A stretch of 64,000 nucleotides of DNA. Origin: Blattamonas nauphoetae. Lineage: Eukaryota; Preaxostyla; Oxymonadida. Positions 43,913 through 56,500 of the stretch are shown one piece after another (positions within the stretch are counted from its first letter, which is position 1; the number at the start of each line of letters is the position of its first letter). The notes under the pieces are model-generated. The model was given only the letters and a program-made list of their open reading frames with translations, ran no database searches and was not told the origin of the DNA. The translations under genes and the position numbers were made by a program. The stretch lies in the NCBI GenBank assembly GCA_033064195.1, contig JARBJD010000008.1:248001-312000 (forward strand), given 5' to 3'.

Positions 43913-44307
43913 TGGGACCAAGCAGAGCCGATCATTGAAAGCTACATGCGCAACGAACTATCAAGTCTGTCTTCGTTGGAGACAGAAATGGCGAGTTGGA
44001 CTTCTCATCCCTCAGCCTCACTCTCCCACACTGGAATCGTCCAGGTTGTGGTCGCTTGCCCATCAGACCATCTCGGCCTCCTCCGGCGAACATCCGTGGC
44101 TGGTTATGGAAAACGATCTCAAAGAGAGCAGATGAATCAGTCAGCTCCAATCACGCGCAGTAAATCCCTTTCTTTTTTCTATCGCCTTAGTTATTTCGTA
44201 TATCAATGTGTAGCTCGGATTTAAGATTTCAGTACATGGTTTTTAAAAGGGTGATGTGATCTGATTCTACAAAATTATGGGTACTTTTGGAAAGCCCTGT
44301 TGGTGAC

Positions 44308-44700
44308 GCTGTCCGCTTCCCTCTGGTGTCTCAACGAGTGATTTGTTCGTCGATATCGGAAAGCACGAACCATCTTTATGGAACAGGGTCGTTGGACCTG
44401 AATTTTTGGAGTTCTCTTTGCTGTCTGAATTCGTCGTTCTCCAAATGCGAAACCGACCCCGACCCAACAGAAGGCCCTCCCACCGTGTATCTCCAACACT
44501 TCACAACCCATTTTGACCACACACTCTCTCCGGCATTCACTTCATTCGACACGTGCACCTTCCGAGACATCCACGCTGACAGAGGAGGAGCGATTGACTC
44601 ACTCGAAGCAGGAACCTCACTCAGCGTCACCGAATGCTCCTTTCTTCGCTGTTCAGCCGATCGTATGGCAGGAAGCATCTTTTTCTGGCAGTCACCATCT
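44308..44700 (+). pseudogene. A2 piece 2: beta-helix rungs
   Basis: Continues exactly where the hAT interrupted (DAVRFPLVSQRVICSS) to SIFFWQSPS, with CTFRDI and CSFLRC rungs. It is almost identical to A1 393-732 from the CTFRDI rung on, but B2-like before it (LYGTG). It ends at the target of the 860-bp element. Confidence 0.85.
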
Positions 44701-45560
44701 GGGTGATTCTAAATGAAATGTTACTTGTCACTATGGTGCGTCTCAAAAAATCAAAAATTGCACAATTAGCATTCAGCTGCTTTCAGGACTGAAAAGTGAT
44801 AAATTTAGTAGATTTTGCTTTGATCGCGTTCGATTGAGCTCTTTTTTGATCAGGTCATTTTTTCACATTTATTTCTTCATAACGTTTCAGAAATCAAAGA
44901 GGTGGTGGTAAACGACATAAAAAAGCGGATTTGTGAGAGAAATGCGAATTGAAAACATCTATCATCCAAAAAGCCTTGAAAATCCTCTCTTGTCCATCTC
45001 GCTTCAAACATTGAGAATCTCTATGAAATTTCTTGTGTGTGTCGGAATGGCGTATTTGTGACATGGATGTGAAGGAACGACACGTTTAATGGTTTGCTAC
45101 AGAGGAGGGAGGCAGATCAGAAAAAGCGAGTTCACTGTGAGAAGAGAAGAACGGGATCACCAGATCTGAATGAGACACCTGTTGGAAAAGAGTTGAAAAA
45201 ACTCGAAATCACACTAAAACATTGAGATGTCAAGTGTTGTAGTTGGATCTGAGTTGTTGGAAAGAATGACCTGGAAAGTGAAGATGAGAATATATATACT
45301 GTTCAAACGATGGGTTACAGCTTCAAATGATGTGTAAGAACGAGGTACTTGCACAATTTTGGGGGAATGTGCAAGTTTGAGCGAAGAAGGATAGCTGAAA
45401 GAAGAAATCAGAAGAAAAAGATGGGATGAAGACTCAGAAAAACTGAAAATACCTTAATCATGTCGAAGGAAGGAGAATATGAGCGCTCTGAAAATTACAT
45501 AGAGTTTCTGCTCGTGTGGCAGAAGAAAATACGCGGGTAACAATTCATTTAGAATCACCC
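44701..45560. mobile_element. 860-bp non-coding TIR element in A2
   Basis: Ends GGGTGATTCTAAATGAA and its inverse, flanked by ATCT on both sides (44697-44700, 45561-45564). A1 at about 730 gives the empty site (CACCATCTTGTTCG). There is no ORF of note. A 4-bp target duplication fits none of the elements otherwise found here; I leave the superfamily open. Confidence 0.85.
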
Positions 45561-46197
45561 ATCTTGTTCGATCGCTTTGTCGCACAGTTCATTCGTGTCT
45601 GGGAATTCTGGCGCACAAGCCGGAGCAGTGCAGTTCTCCTATTGTTCACTGGGTTCGATAACCGATTGTGTGTTTTGCGACCTCAATACAACAGGATCAG
45701 CTGGAGCCATGATGATGAAAGATTGTCCAGGCCCGATCACAGTTTCGAACTGTCTTTTTCAGAAATGCAGACATCTTGGTGGTGGTGGTCTAGGAGGAGC
45801 GATTCATTCAGTCAACAGTGGGTTTACGTTCAAGTCTCTCCGTTTCAGAGAGAACCTCGCCCTCTCACATCATCGAGGACACGATCTTGCGATTGAGCTG
45901 ACCGAAGCAACTCGTGATGCCTCATCGTTCGAAGACTGCGACACTGATCAAGAAGATATTCAGATTTTTTTCCTTAATTTCGCGATCACTCCCAACTTGA
46001 TCACCGCTTCGACTCCTCTGGCAGTTTCGTCAGTGAACAGCGTGGGAAGCTCGGACAACAGGACGGCAAAAGCGACACTGACAGTTGATCGCTCGATCAG
46101 CGGAACAGTTCTCGTGCTCGTCAACAACACCAACGCGTTCGAAATGCCGAACGACGACTCTCCTCCTCCAATCACCAGAATGATCTCGTTCGACTTC
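45561..46197 (+). pseudogene. A2 piece 3: end of beta-helix and first E-set
   Basis: SCSIALSHSSFVSGNSG-type sequence through SNCLFQKCRHLGGG to ITRMISFDF, nearly identical to A1 730-1366. It stops at the composite insertion. Confidence 0.85.
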
Positions 46198-46875
46198 CAA
46201 GACAAACGAGTGCTCCTCAACACAGCGAGTACCCTGAAATGATATTAGGGGCTGGCCTGATAAAATGTGAAAACAGAAAACCAATAATAAGATTTATCTG
46301 TTCCAGAAATCCCAACGGGGAACTTAGAGTTCACAGGTTGGTTTACCCCATAATGGGGCCGTTGAGGAAACAAAAAAGCTTTATGGGCAAGAAATCCCTA
46401 ACAGGGAACAAAAACTTGCCAAATGGTCTAAATAGACGAAGTGAAGTGAAAAAACCAGAACTTGCCAGGTTGTGTGGCAGAGTTGCAGGTTGAGGAGCAC
46501 TCGTTTGTCTTGGAGGAGTTCCCTCTGGTCACTCCAAGCCCAAACGAGGGCTCCTCAACACAGCGAGTGTTGAAAGGAAAAGCTGAAAGAGAGAGAAGTA
46601 AAAAAAGGAGAAAGCCTTCTTTGTTATTCCTTCCAAGAGATGAGAGTCAGGCCGTGACCCCACTCGGGCTGGCACCAACTCTGTGCAAGTTCTGACTCAA
46701 AATGAATGAGAAATCGGAGGGGAGCTGGGCTTCCACAATGACAGTGATGGGGAGTGCCTTGATTCCACTGCGATACTGCTTCCACATCACAGTCTCCCTG
46801 ACCCAGCGCCCCTCAACACCGATCCCAACTGGATCAGTTGCATACCATCTCCTACCATCCTCGCGCTTCACGCTG

Positions 46876-47283
46876 AGGTGGGGAGAACAACTCAACACAC
46901 TGTTTGTGAGGAGATAACTCGACTCACTGTTTGTGTGGGGAGAACAACTCGACCCACTGTTTGTGAGGAGACAACTCGACTCACTGTTTGTGTGGGGAGA
47001 ACAACTCGACCCACTGTTTGTGAGGAGACAACTCGACTCACTGTTTGTGTGGGGAGAACAACTCGACCCACTGTTTGTGAGGAGACAACTCGACTCACTG
47101 TTTGTGTGGGGAGAACAACTCGACCCACTGTTTGTGAGGAGACAACTCGACTCACTGTTTGTGTGGGGAGAACAACTCGACCCACTGTTTGTGAGGAGAC
47201 AACTCGACTCACTGTTTGTGTGGGGAGAACAACTCGACCCACTGTTTGTGAGGAGACAACTCGACTCACTGTTTGTGTGGGAT
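46876..47283. repeat. 57-bp minisatellite, 7 units
   Basis: The unit consists of two related halves (ACTGTTTGTGAGGAGACAAC and ACTGTTTGTGTGGGGAGAAC). The marker GTGTGGGGAG recurs at 46933, 46990, 47047, 47104, 47161, 47218 and 47275. The period is a multiple of three and both strands stay open, giving 19-residue peptide repeats that I do not take as a gene. Confidence 0.92.
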
Positions 47284-47299
47284 CTCATCCCGAATCCTG

Positions 47300-50200
47300 A
47301 TATTGACGATCCAGGCTAACACTTCCAGAATGAGAGGGGAAGGAATTAGTGTCGTTCCTCTCAACGTAAGATCGAACCCTTGTGTAGTCTTGTTCAGCTT
47401 GCTCGTTAACGATAGACTACATGTATCATTCATTTCAACTCCGCTATTTCAAGTGTCCGAGGAAGTTGCGGAACGGACAGCCTGAGTCTATGCTTCGACA
47501 AAGGTTGAACATCAACTTCCGCCGAAGATCATCAAGAAGCCTCAAGAGTTGTCAGGGTGATGAACCAGGAAGACTGTCAGAGTGAGGATCAGGTCCCAAC
47601 TTCCGAGCTCAAGCTGACGTGTTTTTTCGAATGTGTCGTATTGACAGAAGTCAGACACAACGATATCGTTCGCCTTCTGTGACAGGTCAATATTCTGGGA
47701 ACAGCTTGGACGGTACCTGAATCCTGGATTGTGACCATGAATGTCATGGAATTTCAAAGATGGAATGGACTGCAGTCTTGTCTGAACGCTTCTGGCTTGA
47801 CGAGTGTCTACTCATGATCGACCTTGTCCGCAATGAATAAGTGGCATTACGATCCCTTGTGAATGCAATCCGCATTGATCGTTGATTGTTCCAGTGTCTC
47901 GCGAAGTGTGTTGTTGAATATCTTTTGAATTGTGATCCTTCTTCGTTCACTTCCTCAATCTGGCAGTTTAATCCGCATTCTCAGGTACTGTTTGAACATG
48001 TCGGTCGAGTGCCCCTTCACATCGTCTTTTCATTTGTCAAGTTAAAAGTCCTTGTCTGTACACGGCTATCACGAGTTGAATTTGTGGTATTTCCGTGTCA
48101 AGCTTGGTCAGGTAGTATGCAGCCCTTGTTTGTTGATTTCTACGAGCGCATCGTTGGTTCTCCTCACCGAACAGTCTGTTGGAGTGTGATGCAATCTCTT
48201 CGTTGCATGTGAGACAAATGAGATGCAGCTCGTGTCACAATGTTTCAATGACTCACTCGAACGGAATTGCTTTGACGATGTCTGGTGCAACTAACTAGTT
48301 TCTCGGCTTCGAGATCGTTTTGTCGTCGTTTGGAGCACGGGAAACTAGCAGCTTTGATGGAAGGAGTGGTGACGTCCTCTTACAGGAGGGTGATGAGTTC
48401 CATTCGCAAGGCTTGATTGGGGAGGCCCCACTCATCTTGACAGATGGGGTTGTCCGAGAAAGCTGAACTTGGGCATTCTCCGGACTGTCCATTCCTTCTT
48501 CGAATGGACATGTCACTGTCAAATCGCTTATGCGCCTTGTGTCCGCAAACAGATCCACAAATAAGTTGCTCCCGGCGATTGAAGGGTTGTAACAATGCAG
48601 AGGAGATTTCCTTCGCTCCTCTTCTCTACGATTGAGCCGTCAAGTGGTGTCAATTTCGAAAATGGAACCATCGTTTCGCTTCCGATTCAGATTGAGAAAG
48701 GGTTCTTTTCTTCATTCTCTAAGAAACGAGAGCAAGTACGAGAACGAGCGCAGCAACAACGGAAGAGATGCTCTTGGCACCTTCGGCGTCTTTGAAGGCT
48801 TGGACAGTGAACCTGCCGCCATCGGTGATTTCGAGGTCGGCGGTGGGATCGGTCTGAGAAGCAACTTGCGGTCGTTGAAAATGAAGTCAACATCAATCAT
48901 GCCAGCAAAGTGAGTCCACTTGAATATGTAACCTTGGTTGACGAAGTCGGTGTTGGATGTCGCAGCGACGGTGGTGAGCTTGAACTCTTGCTTGCCACAT
49001 TCTGGGAGAGCGGCTGGGAGGATGCCGTTCTCAATGGTGAGGGCGAGGTGTCCCTTGGTAACGTCCCTCTTGTCATCTTCGACGTAGGTGAGCCTTGGGA
49101 CCGCAGTTGCTTTCTTAATTCCTGCTTTCGTTTCAGCGAACAAATTGATGAGTGTTGTTCTTCTTCTGTTTGTAAAATCGATTCTGCTTTCTTCAGGTTT
49201 GTATTAAATTCATCAAAGTGGTCTGTGATTTCCCTCTGGTGGGAGAACTCGTGTTGTGTCGAGAAGGGTGTTGGAGGCTGACGCAATCCTGAAAACTGGA
49301 ATACAGGATTGAGAATTGGCGATTGTCGACCAGAACTGGGAATTTTGTGAGCTCGGAAATGAGATTTCACCCTCAGAACCTTTTCTTCACGACTGGCTCG
49401 AAGTATTTGGCCAGTTGGAATTGGAATCTCATGCCCTTGGGTCTTTTGTGACATGTTCTTTGCCGTTTGACATTGGATCCACCGTACGAACATGTTTTCC
49501 AATTGTTCTTGATAACTTCGTGATGTCGAGTTAATGCGAGTGGTGAGGAGATGAAATGACCTTGTTGAATCGCGAATGTTCATTTGTTGAGTTGATCGAA
49601 GCGTCAAAGTGTTGAGTTCATTCCTTCTTATGGTGGTACTCAGTTGTGAGGTCGAACTTGACTTCCCCCATTTTCACCATTGAAAGCAAGGATTAGTGCC
49701 GATTGTAACTTGGACAACAGATTCTTGCCGAAGATGCAAGATATAATGCATGAAATCGCGGTAACTGTTGATGATCTGGATCGACATCTGACTGTTGTGA
49801 TATGGCATCATTTGGCTCAAAAACGACGAACGGATATCTTCCGAGCCATGAATCGAAAAGTCTCATGCATTTATGAGGATCGGCACCTGCTTGTTTGAAC
49901 TTAGGAGTCGTGGGAAAATTGTCCAGATAGGACAAGTGTTGGCTCGTGTGGCGAGTGTCTTGACCTCAATGAGAAGGGGGTAAACAATTTCCAGGATAAA
50001 GAGGTGCTTCCCTCATGTTGCCTCGTTGCTGGACGTGATGAAGTTCTCCACGGAATTGGAACTCTATCTTTGTTCCTGCCTCCTCGTCGTTGTGAATTGC
50101 TGCTGTCCCGTCTTTCTAGTGACTCTCGTAATGGCAATTTCAATCTGAATAGCATCCTGGCAGTCGACGGAGTTCTGTTTCGATGTCCAATTCAACTTGC

Positions 50201-50460
50201 TTGCCCTGTGTCGAGAAGATGTTTCGAACAATAACCGCAATTGATTCCACTTCAATGGCACTATCTTGAGCGCCATGAACGGTGAAACAGTTGAATTTTG
50301 CATGAATTGGGAGCGTGAAGTATTCTTCCGAAATTGGTTCGGTGTCGAAATGGAAACATCTGATGTAATTATCGACATTTGGAAGCAGTTGTCTGAGTCA
50401 ACCTCATGTGATGACTTGTCGCATGATCACGACAAGTCCCTTGACAAAGGCTGGAATGGC
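47300..50460 (-). pseudogene. Eroded minus-strand coding region in the composite insertion
   Basis: Protein-like minus-strand stretches with natural composition occur throughout (for example 49607-48897, 49143-48712, 48558-48295 and 47757-47542) but in changing frames, so the source genes are broken many times. One stretch, near 49000, has a Cys- and Phe-containing secreted-protein look, and a neighbouring frame closes near 48720 with a hydrophobic tail. I recognise no family, and specifically saw no capsid, polymerase or integrase motif. It could be old host sequence or genes of the element. Confidence 0.35.
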
Positions 50461-50687
50461 TTAAACGGTTGAAGGTTGAAATGAGGTATTTCGATAGTAA
50501 TGAGCTCGAAAATAGTAATCATGATAACGAATCCGAATATTGCCAAAGATAGTGTTGCAGTTTAAGACGAGGAGGTCATTATTTTCTGTTAGAAATATTT
50601 TGATCAGGCCAGCCCCTAATATCATTTCAGGGTACTCGCTGTGTTGAGGAGCCCTCGTTTGGGCTTGGAGTGACCAGAGGGAACTCC

Positions 50688-53275
50688 TCTCAGAAGATTC
50701 AACATCGACAGAATCCACTCTCTCTTTTGGAGAATGGGAACTGCTGCAATACGAAGCGAACTATTCACTCGTCACTTTTGGATGGAAAGAATCGATTGTC
50801 GACACAAACGGAGCTGTCCTCACAACACCAAATCCACCTCGAATTGTTGGAGCGATGTGTGAAGGCGGAAACTCCGAGTTCGACGCTTTCTTCTCTCTGA
50901 AAGCACGGACACTTGCGACAGGATCGTACAAAGTGTCTTTGAAAGACTTTCCAGATTTCTGGATGGTTGTTGATTTTGTTCACAACCCATCAGGAGACAC
51001 TATCTCCTCAACAAAGATTGGACTGAAGCTACAGGGTGATGACGCGATTCTAGCTTTCGAGACGACATATGAAATTGCTGAGGTGATCGAAGTCAGCACA
51101 GGAGAGACTCTCATCCTCGACCCTCCTCGCCTCTTCTTCACCACTCCGAACCATCCAACATTGAAGAGTGTTGGAACGATCTCATTTTCGGACTCGAACA
51201 AAGACTCGATCACAATCAAACTGGTTGGAGAGAACCTTTTCGCAAACTCATACACACTGACTGTCACTGATGGATCGACCACATCCTCTTTGACAGCTGT
51301 CTTCGATGCTGATGGAGTGAATGGAGAGACAACAGCTGTTGTTTACTCGATGGAAGGAAGCTCGATAGTCCAATTGACATTTGGAACGACATACAAAATC
51401 ACAGGGTTCACATGCTCAGCTTCTAATCAGCCAACTCTAACCCCAAATCTGAAAATTCTTGTTCCATCAGAACCAGCGCGTGTCGAAAGGGTCGTTTCAG
51501 CCAAACTAACCGATGCTCAGAATGAGGTTGAAGTAACATTCCGAGCTCGCGCGCTTCCAACGTCAATAACTTCCGTCGCCATCACAGGAAAAGACGCTTC
51601 AGTCTTCGTCTCCGCCACTCGCTTGTCAGACACATCGTTCTCCGTTCGTTTCCACGTGGCTGAAACAGCGTCAGCCACCTCGTTGCTTTTTGGTGAGACA
51701 TATTCGATCGAATCAGTGTCAAACGGAACAAACCTCATCCTGAACAACGATTTCTTTTTCAATGTTCCGCACTATTCATTTATTTCCTCCGCATCATTCT
51801 CGTTTGTGGATTTCCAACACACGCGCTGTCAAATCTTGTTCGAAGGGACTCGTTTTCCTTCGTTGGACGAATACACTGTCCTTCTCAAGCGCTCGTTCTC
51901 ATTTCGCATCTCATTCACATCACCTTCACTCGGACAATCGCCAACACTTCCAATCGGCCTCTCTGACACACTGCAATATGCGCAGACATACTCAATCGTG
52001 TCGATCACAAAGACGAGCAATCCAACTGTCCATCTTCGATTTGATTCTTCAATTGTGTTCAAGACGGGACCGAAGCCAACATGGACTTCGATCACTGTGA
52101 ACGAAGGAGGGAGTGACCGAACGGAAGAATGCGGGTCAATTGACGATCCGTGTGGATCTGTGGCTTGGGGATGGAAAGCAGGAAAAGCACCATTGGGAGG
52201 AAAAAGAGTCAGAATTTCGATCAAGAAAGAAGTTGGTTTCGGAGAGGGAATCAGGGTTGGATCCGAACAGTTGATAATCCAGTCAGCGACAGCAAACCGA
52301 TCTCGTCTGCTGTGTGACAACTCAGTGTAACAAACAAGCACAGTTGCAAACGGAAAAGCTGGGATTGTGTCGATTGATGGAGGATTGGTGGGACTTTCTA
52401 GTTTGGTTCTTTCGTTGCCTTCAGCCTCGAGCGCAGAGGTTGTGAGACATTTCGTTGTTTTTGGGAAGGGTCTCCTTGTGGTTGAATCAGTGGAGATCGT
52501 TGCAGAAGGAAGTGGGGTGGTGGGGTTGGGAGTTGGGTGGATGAAAGGAGGAGAGATGAAAGTGAATCGAGTTTTGCTGAAAAATGTTGTTCTGGGAGTG
52601 ACTCTGTTTGGAGGAGAAGACAAACACGAAGGACTTGACTTCTCTGTTCGTGAACTGAATGTTTGGAGCTGCACGACATCCAATGTTCTCGTTCACTTCT
52701 CCTCTCTCTCACCCTCATCCTCGCTCTCGTTCTCCCACTCTTCATTCCACACCACAATTCGCACTATCGACTCAACTTCATCATCATCCTCAACCACCGA
52801 TCTGAGTCTGATCTCTATCACATGCTGCCAAGAATTGATTTCTGTTGTTGATTGTGTGTTTGAGAAGAGTGGAACGTGCCTCTCTTCATCTCCATCGACA
52901 TTCACTGGAAGCATTCTGCACATCACTCTCTCCTCGCTCTTTCGTTCTCAATCGACAGTCGAAATCTCATCGTGTCTGTTTGTTGATTGTCTGAGTGTGT
53001 TGTCTGGAACAGGAACACTGCACATCTCAACTGGAACGCACTCAGCTCGAATTGTGCTGTCGAACGACTGGTTTGAAAATGTTGCATCTGGATCGGTGTG
53101 GCCGTGTCGGAAGGACGGAATTGCTGAGTTTGACTGGACTCGCTCAGCTTCGGTGGGATCGTCGTCATCTGATCCAGTTGGAGTCCTCGTTGATTATGAA
53201 GTGTTCCATCCCACGATCGTCCGTCGTCGTTGTGTTCTCTCGAACAGCCGCTTGATGATGAATATGACTGGATAA
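50688..53275 (+). pseudogene. A2 piece 4: E-set repeats, second beta-helix, C terminus
   Basis: Resumes at DSTSTEST, carries the E-set repeats (ETTYEIAEV, GTTYKITGF, GETYSIESV, AQTYSIVSI) and the cysteine signature EECGSIDDPCGSVAWGW. It has an in-frame TAA at 52328, then the second beta-helix to SNSRLMMNMTG and TAA at 53275. The uninterrupted sequence around 53050 is the empty site for the 3.1-kb element in A1. Confidence 0.88.
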
Positions 53276-53363
53276 ATTCACTATTTATATCTAAAACTCA
53301 CTATTCTTCTTACTATTTTTTTATTTATTTCTCATCTTAGCTCACTCTTCTTTTGGACACACG

Positions 53364-53547
53364 TTTCAAGAACACTCCTTGATAGGTCTGACATAAATCG
53401 AGATCAGAAACTTGAGAACCATTGTACACACATTTGCACCATCTTAATCATGAGATGTTGATTCTAAATCAGGCTTATTGTTGAACCGTTTGATTTGAGC
53501 GAATAATGTGCTGATCGATTTGTGCAGGAATTGTTTTCTTCCTCCAA
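53364..53547 (+). promoter_or_regulatory. Conserved 5' flank of gene B2
   Basis: Counterpart of 7161-7345. The upstream ATG of B1 is also present here, but its third codon is TGA, which supports the downstream start at 53548. Confidence 0.4.
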
Positions 53548-56500
53548 ATGCATCTTCATATCTTTCTTGCTATTCCCCTGTTCGTTTCCTTCTTCCGATT
53601 GACGTGTCCGGTTGAGGCAATCCCCGATGGAAGTTTCTTGAACCTCCGACCGATTCTTGATAAATTTACTGAAACACGAAGCTCAAACATCGTGAGCCGA
53701 AACGAACCAATCCTACTCCACGGACAGTACCATTTATTGGAATATGTGATGAGATCACTGAACATATCGATTATTGGGACTCAATCAGCATCAATCGTTT
53801 CGAGTCGATCAGAAAACGATCAAGCTCTTTCGAACTCGAACCCATCATCGATGTTGATTGTATCCAACAGCACAGTTGCCCTGTCATCACTTCGATTGAT
53901 CTGCAATGGATACCACATTTCTGTTGCGACAATCAGCGAATCAACATTATCGATCTCGAACTGCAAAATTGATACCGCTTCAAACACGAGTCCCTTTTTA
54001 TCGACGTGGACACCCACAGACAACTCGATACTGCTTGTTGTGGACACCCAAGTGAGCTGGAAGCACGCATTAGCTCATCCACTTTTTGGAACGATGTCAA
54101 GCAATCACAAGTCTCTAGTGACTGAATCGTCGGAAAACAGCATTCTGGGAAGAGAGACAGATCAAACAAGGGGACTTCTGTCGATTGTTGGGAGTGGACT
54201 CTCTTTTTCGAACACAGCGTTGCCTCTCGCAACTGGTCCCCTTTTTGATTTTGGGTTCGACGCAGACATCACCCAACAATCGCTGTTGGCCGCATCGGTT
54301 TGTTTGACAAGATCGGTGATGACGAACGTGACGAGTCGTCGTCGCTTGATTGGTGACGCTGTCCGCTTCCCTCTGGTGTCTCAACGAGTGATTTGTTCAT
54401 CGATATCGGAAAGCAGGAACCATCTTTATGGAACAGGGTCATTGGACCTGAATTTTGGGAGTGCTCTTTGTTGTCTGAACTCTTCGTTCTCAAAATGCCA
54501 AACCGACCCCGTTCCAACAGAAGGCCCTCCCACTGTGTATCTCCAACACAGAACAACCCGATTTGACCAGAAGATCACACCAGCCTTCACTACATTCGAC
54601 ACGTGCACCTTCCGAGACATCTCCGCTGGGCATGGAGGAGCGCTGTGCTCAATCACTTCAGGAGCCTCTCTCAGCGTCACCAAATGCTCCTTCGTTCGAT
54701 GCTCCTCGTCTGGCTTCGGCGGCTGCATGTATTTCCAGCCATCGCCGTCTTGTTCCTTCACACTGTCGCACAGTTCGTTTGTGTCTGCAAGAGCGGAATC
54801 GCGAGGTGGAGCGATGCAGATCTACGAATGTCCGTCGGGATCGATCTCAAATTGCATTTTTTACGACCTCCACTCTAAAACGCTGGGAGGAGCGTTGGTG
54901 TTGAACAAGTGTTCGGGACCTTTCGAAGTCTCGAACTGTCTTTTTCAGAAATGCGGGGTGACAGATGCTGGCGGCATTGGAGGAGGAGCAGTGTTGGCTG
55001 AGCAGAGTGGCTTTCGGTTCACCTCCCTCCGTTTCAGAGAGAACACCATCACAGACCTGTCTAAGGGACGCGATCTTTGTGTTATGCTGAGAGAAGAAAC
55101 ACATGCTGTATCGTCGTTCGAAGACTGCGACACAGATCAAGATCCAATCCAAATCTTCTTTTCCGGTTACTCTCCCGTCATTCCCAACTTGGTTATTGCT
55201 TCGACACCTTTGGCAGTTTCGTCATTCAGCTGCGATGTGAACTCGGACAAAAGAACAGGAAAAGTGACACTGACAGTTGATCAACCGATCAGCGGAACTG
55301 TTCTGGTGCTCATCGACAACACGGACAACTACGAAATGCCGAACGACGACTCTCCTCCTCCAATCACCAGAATGGTCTCGTTCGACTTCTCTCCAGATTC
55401 AACATCGGCGGAATCCGAGCTCTCATTTGGAACGTGGGAAATTCTGCAATTCGACGCAAATTATTCCCTCGTCACTCTTGGATGGAAGGACTCGATTGTC
55501 AGCACACACGATGCAGTCATCACAACACCAAATCCACCTCGAATCGTGCGAGCGATGTGTGAAGGCGGAAACTCCGAGTTCGACACCTTTTTCTCTCTGA
55601 AAGCGCGAACACTTGCGACAGGATCGTACAAAGCATCAGTGAAAGACCATCCAGGTTTCTGGATGACTGTTGAATTTGAAAGCGACCCATCAGGAGACAC
55701 TCTCTCCTCAACAAAGATTGGACTGAAGCTGCAGGGTGACGAAACGGTTCTGGATTTCGAAACGACGTATGAGATTGATGAAGTGATCGATGAGAGCACA
55801 GGAGAGACTCTCATTCTCGACCCTCCTCGCCTCTTCTTCACCACTCCGAGTCGTCCAGTGTTGAAGAGTGTTGGTGCGATCACATTTTCAGGCTCGAAGA
55901 AAGACACGATCACAATCAAACTGGTTGGGGAGAAACTGTTGACCAACCCGTACTCACTGACAGTCTCTGATGGATCAGTCACATCCACCTTGACAGCTGA
56001 ATTCGATGCTGATGGAGTGAACGGAGAGACGACAGCTGTTGTTTACTCGATGGAAGGAAGCACAACTGTCAAGTTGGGATTTGGGAAGACATACACAATC
56101 ACTGGGTTCTCATGTCCAGGCATCAATCAACCTAAACTCACTCCAAATCTGAAAATCGTTGTTCCATCTGAACCATCGCGTGTTGAAAAGGTCGTTTCAG
56201 CCGCACTGAACGATGCCCAGACTGAGGTTGAAGTGACATTCCGAGGCCGCGCCATTCCATCGTCAATCACTTCGATTGCTATCACAGGAAAAGACGCTTC
56301 TATTTTCGTCTCCGCCCAGCGATTGTCAGGCACGTCGTTCATGGCTCGTTTCAACGTGGCTGAGTCCGACTCGTCCTCTTCATTGGAGTTCGGAAGACCC
56401 TATTCAATTGCTTCAGTGTCGAATGGAACTAACTTCGTCCTGAACACTGAACTTTCTTTTCTTGTTCCTTTGAAACCCCAACTGATTGATATTAACACCA

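Larger units (their letters stand above)
36465..44299 (+). mobile_element. hAT transposon, 7.8 kb, in A2, with cargo ORFs and a nested pogo-like element
   Basis: Ends CAGGGCTTTCCAAAA / TTTTGGAAAGCCCTG with a perfect 8-bp duplication TTGGTGAC (36457-36464, 44300-44307). The empty site is preserved in B2 at 54354 (GATTGGTGACGCTGTCC). It carries a BED-finger hAT transposase (36662-39072), Pro/Ser/Lys-rich ORFs with a 114-bp duplicated block (39299-41429), a 2-kb pogo-like element (41487-43532) and another ORF fragment (43630-43912). Without the pogo element it is 5.8 kb, longer than transposase and TIRs need. Confidence 0.92.
46198..50687. mobile_element. Composite TIR insertion in A2 (two nested or abutting elements)
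   Basis: Paralogues are continuous here (GACTTCTCA). The left 317 bp (46197-46513) is bounded by 25-bp inverted repeats (CCAAGACAAACGAGTGC...). Directly abutting, 46514-50688 is bounded by 55-bp perfect inverted repeats starting AGGAGTTCCCTCTGGTCACT. The left end of the short part (46212-46263) is also an inverted copy of 50598-50648, so all ends belong to one family. No transposase, polymerase or integrase gene was recognised. The interior holds a 57-bp minisatellite and eroded minus-strand coding sequence. No clean target duplication could be defined. Confidence 0.7.
35655..53275 (+). pseudogene. Gene A2: second copy of the secreted beta-helix protein, split by insertions
   Basis: Collinear with A1 and with the B ectodomain in four pieces: 35655-36464, 44308-44700, 45561-46197 and about 50688-53275 (roughly 1470 codons in all). 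The intervening DNA is a 7.8-kb hAT, an 860-bp TIR element and a 4.5-kb composite. Independent of the insertions there are in-frame TAA codons at 36063 (Ser in relatives) and 52328 (Phe in A1). It cannot make the full protein. Its pieces still share 95% or more of their sequence with A1 over long stretches, so inactivation looks recent. Confidence 0.85.

Noticed and set aside
46647-47319. Overlapping ORFs of 125-213 codons on both strands
   Set aside because: They derive from the 57-bp minisatellite, whose period is a multiple of three.
46198-50687. Polinton or other virus-like element
   Set aside because: AG-starting ends and multi-gene minus-strand remains raised the idea, but no polymerase, integrase, protease, ATPase or capsid motif could be recognised and no 6-bp duplication was found.
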